35,033 bases of DNA from Bradyrhizobium sp. ORS 375 (GTDB lineage: Bacteria > Pseudomonadota > Alphaproteobacteria > Rhizobiales > Xanthobacteraceae): the NCBI RefSeq assembly GCF_000239775.1, contig NZ_CAFI01000137.1, positions 1 to 35,033 on the forward strand, written 5' to 3'. Position 1 is the stretch's first letter; each line of letters opens with the position of its first letter. The translations under genes were made by a program, and so were the position numbers. The notes under the pieces are model-generated. The model was not told the DNA's origin, did no database searches, and saw only the letters and a list, made by a program, of their open reading frames with translations. Below are positions 32,675 to 35,033 of the stretch, piece by piece.

Positions 32675-34990
32675 ATGCGGTGGGGCGGCGTAAGTCTGGG
32701 CGTGCTGATGGCGGCACTGGCGCAGCAGGCGCACGCGCATCCCGAACGCCCTCCCGCCGAATTGCCAACCGTGGATGTCGATGCGCCGAAGCGCAGCAGC
32801 CGGCCGAAGCCGCAGGTCCGGCGTGAGGTGCAATCGCCGAGAGCCGGCGCGCCGCGCACGGCTGCGGCGGTGCCGGCGGCGGCCACATCGGCAGCAGCGC
32901 CATCCGGCGCGCCAAATGTTGGCTCCGGCGCTGCGCGCCCGCAGGGCATGGCGAGCGAGACGGTCATCACCGGCGAAGAGATCAACGCCCGCCCGGCGAC
33001 GCGGCCTGGCGAGGTGCTCGAGGCCGTCCCCGGCCTGATCGTCACGCAACACTCCGGCGAAGGCAAAGCCAACCAGTATTTTTTGCGCGGCTACAATCTC
33101 GATCACGGCACCGACCTCGCGCTGTTCGTCGACGGCGTGCCGGTGAACATGCGCACCCACGCCCATGGCCAGGGCTATGCCGATCTCAACTGGCTGATGC
33201 CGGAGACGATCGGCCGGGTCGACGTCCGCAAGGGCCTCTATTTCGCCGACGAGGGCGACTTCGCCTCGGTTGGCAGCGTGCATATCGGCTTGGTCGACAG
33301 CGTGCCGAAGGCGATCGCGCAGATGACGGCGGGCAGCTTCGGCTATCGCCGCTTCTTCGGCATGGACTCGGTGCATGTCGGCGACGGCCATCTCCTGATC
33401 GCCGGCGAGGCCGGCCGCTATGACGGGCCCTGGACCACGCCCGACGATGCCAAGAAGCTCAACGGGCTGATGCGCTACTCGCAGGGCACCGCGACCGACG
33501 GCTTCTCCATCACCGGCATGGCCTATGCGAACCGCTGGACCTCGACCGACCAGGTGCCGGAGCGTGCGATCGCCTCCGGCCTGCTCGGCCGCTACGATGC
33601 TGTCGATCCGACCGACGGCGGCAGGACCAACCGTTTCGCGCTGTCGGGCCGCGTCGCCGGCACCGACGAGGCGGGGTCGTGGAAGGCCAACGCCTATGTG
33701 GTGAAGAGCCAGCTCGATCTCACCAACAACTTCACCTATTGGCTGCGCGATCCCGACAATGGCGACCAGTTTCACCAGCATGAAGACCGGCTGATGCTCG
33801 GGGCCAATGCGTCCCGAACGCTGACCGGCAGCTTCGCTGGCCGGCCGATGGAGACGACCTTTGGCATCCAGACCCGTTATGACGACATCGCGCTAGCACT
33901 GAGCTACACGAAGCAGCGCGACTATCTGAGCACGGTGCGTAACGACAAGGTCGGCGAAGGTAGCGTCGGGCTCTATGTCGAAAATACGGTGCGCTGGACC
34001 GACTGGCTGCGCACCACCGTCGGCTATCGCGGCGACTATTACCAGACGCACGTGTATTCGCTGACCAACGGCAACAACAGCGGCGACGCCGCCGCGGGCC
34101 TCGGCAGTCCGAAGTTTCGCATGGTGATCGGGCCGTTCGAGAAGACCGAGTTCTTCCTCGGCGCCGGCTATGGCATGCACAGCAACGATGCGCGCGGCGC
34201 GACGACGACCGAGGATCCGGCCGATCCGGCCAACAGGCTCGCGTCGTCGGCGCTGCTGGTGCGCACCAAGGGCGCCGAGGCCGGCGTGCGCACCCGCATC
34301 ATCCCGGGCCTCGACTCCTCACTGAGCATCTTTCTGCTCAACCAGGATTCCGAGATCCTGTTCTCGGGCGACGCCGGCGACACCTCGGCGAGCCAGCCGA
34401 GCCGGCGCTACGGCTTCGAGCTGACTCATCGCTATCGCCCGGCGTCTTGGATCGACATCGACGCCGAGCTCGCGATGACGCATGCCCGCTTCGTCGGCTC
34501 CGACAACGATCAGGCCGCGGCCTATGCCCAGCTGGTCGGTTTGACCGCGCCCCCCGAGGTGTTGCGCGGCAATGCGCCCGGCAACTACATCCCCAATGCG
34601 CCATCGATGATTGCTTCAGCCGGGATTACGCTCGGCGAGACAACCGGCTGGTTCGGGTCCTTGCGCTGGCGCTATCTCGGCGCGACGCCGCTGACCGAGG
34701 ACAATGACTTCCGTTCGACCGCGACCAGCGTGTTCAACGGCCGCATCGGCTTCCGCGACGCCAATGGCTGGCGCATCCAGCTCGACGTGCTGAACCTGTT
34801 CAACACCAAGGCCAACCAGATCTCTTATGGCTATGGCTCGCTGTTGCGGAGCGACCAGCTCTACCAGGATTGCTACGGCAGCGCGCCGAAGGGTATACCC
34901 GCGCAAGTCTGCCAGACCGGCGTGATGGACCGCGTCCTGCACCCGATCGAGCCACTGACGTTCCGCGTCACGGTAGCGGGGACGTTCTAG
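32675..34990 (+). CDS. TonB-dependent outer-membrane receptor, probable nickel-chelate uptake
   Basis: Outer-membrane barrel energised by TonB. With the ATG at 32675 the product has 771 residues and a good signal peptide (MRWGGVSLGVLMAALAQQAH, cleavage near AHA). An ATG at 32645 would add ten residues with acidic charges before it, which is less likely. A TonB-box-like LPTVDVDAP follows, then an Ala/Pro-rich spacer of about 55 residues, the plug domain (VITGEEINARPATRPGEVLE, YFLRGYNLDHGTDLALFVDG, HAHGQGYADLNWL), and a long beta-strand-rich barrel ending in the aromatic VAGTF typical of outer-membrane proteins. The perfect NikR site in its promoter is the basis for nickel as cargo; sequence alone would not show the substrate. 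Confidence 0.92.
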   Translation: MRWGGVSLGVLMAALAQQAHAHPERPPAELPTVDVDAPKRSSRPKPQVRREVQSPRAGAPRTAAAVPAAATSAAAPSGAPNVGSGAARPQGMASETVITGEEINARPATRPGEVLEAVPGLIVTQHSGEGKANQYFLRGYNLDHGTDLALFVDGVPVNMRTHAHGQGYADLNWLMPETIGRVDVRKGLYFADEGDFASVGSVHIGLVDSVPKAIAQMTAGSFGYRRFFGMDSVHVGDGHLLIAGEAGRYDGPWTTPDDAKKLNGLMRYSQGTATDGFSITGMAYANRWTSTDQVPERAIASGLLGRYDAVDPTDGGRTNRFALSGRVAGTDEAGSWKANAYVVKSQLDLTNNFTYWLRDPDNGDQFHQHEDRLMLGANASRTLTGSFAGRPMETTFGIQTRYDDIALALSYTKQRDYLSTVRNDKVGEGSVGLYVENTVRWTDWLRTTVGYRGDYYQTHVYSLTNGNNSGDAAAGLGSPKFRMVIGPFEKTEFFLGAGYGMHSNDARGATTTEDPADPANRLASSALLVRTKGAEAGVRTRIIPGLDSSLSIFLLNQDSEILFSGDAGDTSASQPSRRYGFELTHRYRPASWIDIDAELAMTHARFVGSDNDQAAAYAQLVGLTAPPEVLRGNAPGNYIPNAPSMIASAGITLGETTGWFGSLRWRYLGATPLTEDNDFRSTATSVFNGRIGFRDANGWRIQLDVLNLFNTKANQISYGYGSLLRSDQLYQDCYGSAPKGIPAQVCQTGVMDRVLHPIEPLTFRVTVAGTF

Positions 34991-35033
34991 CCGCTTTGCA
35001 GCAACAGGCTTTCGCCCCGAGCGCCGCTGCGCT
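34991..35033. other. 43-bp remainder after the receptor gene
   Basis: Too short to interpret. No terminator hairpin is visible before the window ends. Confidence 0.5.

Overview
The window is high-GC alphaproteobacterial DNA. Gene content, gene order and the style of the intergenic palindromic repeats suggest Bradyrhizobium or a close relative in the Nitrobacteraceae; this assignment is inference, since no rRNA is present. About 20.5 kb is core chromosome and the rest is accessory or regulatory.

Region 1 (1-20486, almost all minus strand) is the division and cell wall (dcw) cluster. Read in the direction of transcription it runs rsmH, ftsL, ftsI, murE, murF, mraY, murD, ftsW, murG, a tandem winged-helix regulator, a break, then murC, murB, ddl, ftsQ, ftsA and ftsZ (cut by the window start). 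Together these make the UDP-MurNAc-pentapeptide (MurC, D, E, F, B and Ddl), lipid I and II (MraY, MurG), and the divisome that polymerises and cross-links it (FtsW, FtsI, FtsL, FtsQ, FtsA, FtsZ). Several genes overlap by ATGA. The cluster is broken between murG and murC by a Tat-exported beta-carbonic anhydrase on the opposite strand and the unrecognised regulator. Two cloverleaf-like palindromic elements sit in the ftsW-murD and murD-mraY gaps. No mraZ precedes rsmH; that control region holds a CtrA-like box and a possible 37-codon ORF.

Region 2 (21034-24113) has an AmpD-like amidase with a peptidoglycan-binding domain, an ECF42-type sigma factor with its DGPF/YCII partner and a matching candidate promoter, and the RNase P RNA gene with its terminator.

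Region 3 (24120-30096) is an export block: an ABC half-transporter with a candidate 38-codon leader ORF behind an operator-bearing promoter, an EmrB-type MFS pump, an EmrA-type adaptor, and a divergent TetR repressor. Two identical 17-bp palindromes lie between tetR and the adaptor gene.

Region 4 (30097-31977) is a repeat-rich pocket around one clear gene, an orphan Imm11/DUF1629-like immunity protein with no visible toxin.

Region 5 (31978-35033) is a nickel module: NikR with an unusual His-rich tail, a perfect GTATGA-N16-TCATAC operator overlapping a promoter, and a divergent TonB-dependent receptor that is probably the nickel-chelate receptor.

No tRNA, CRISPR array, transposase or prophage gene was seen.
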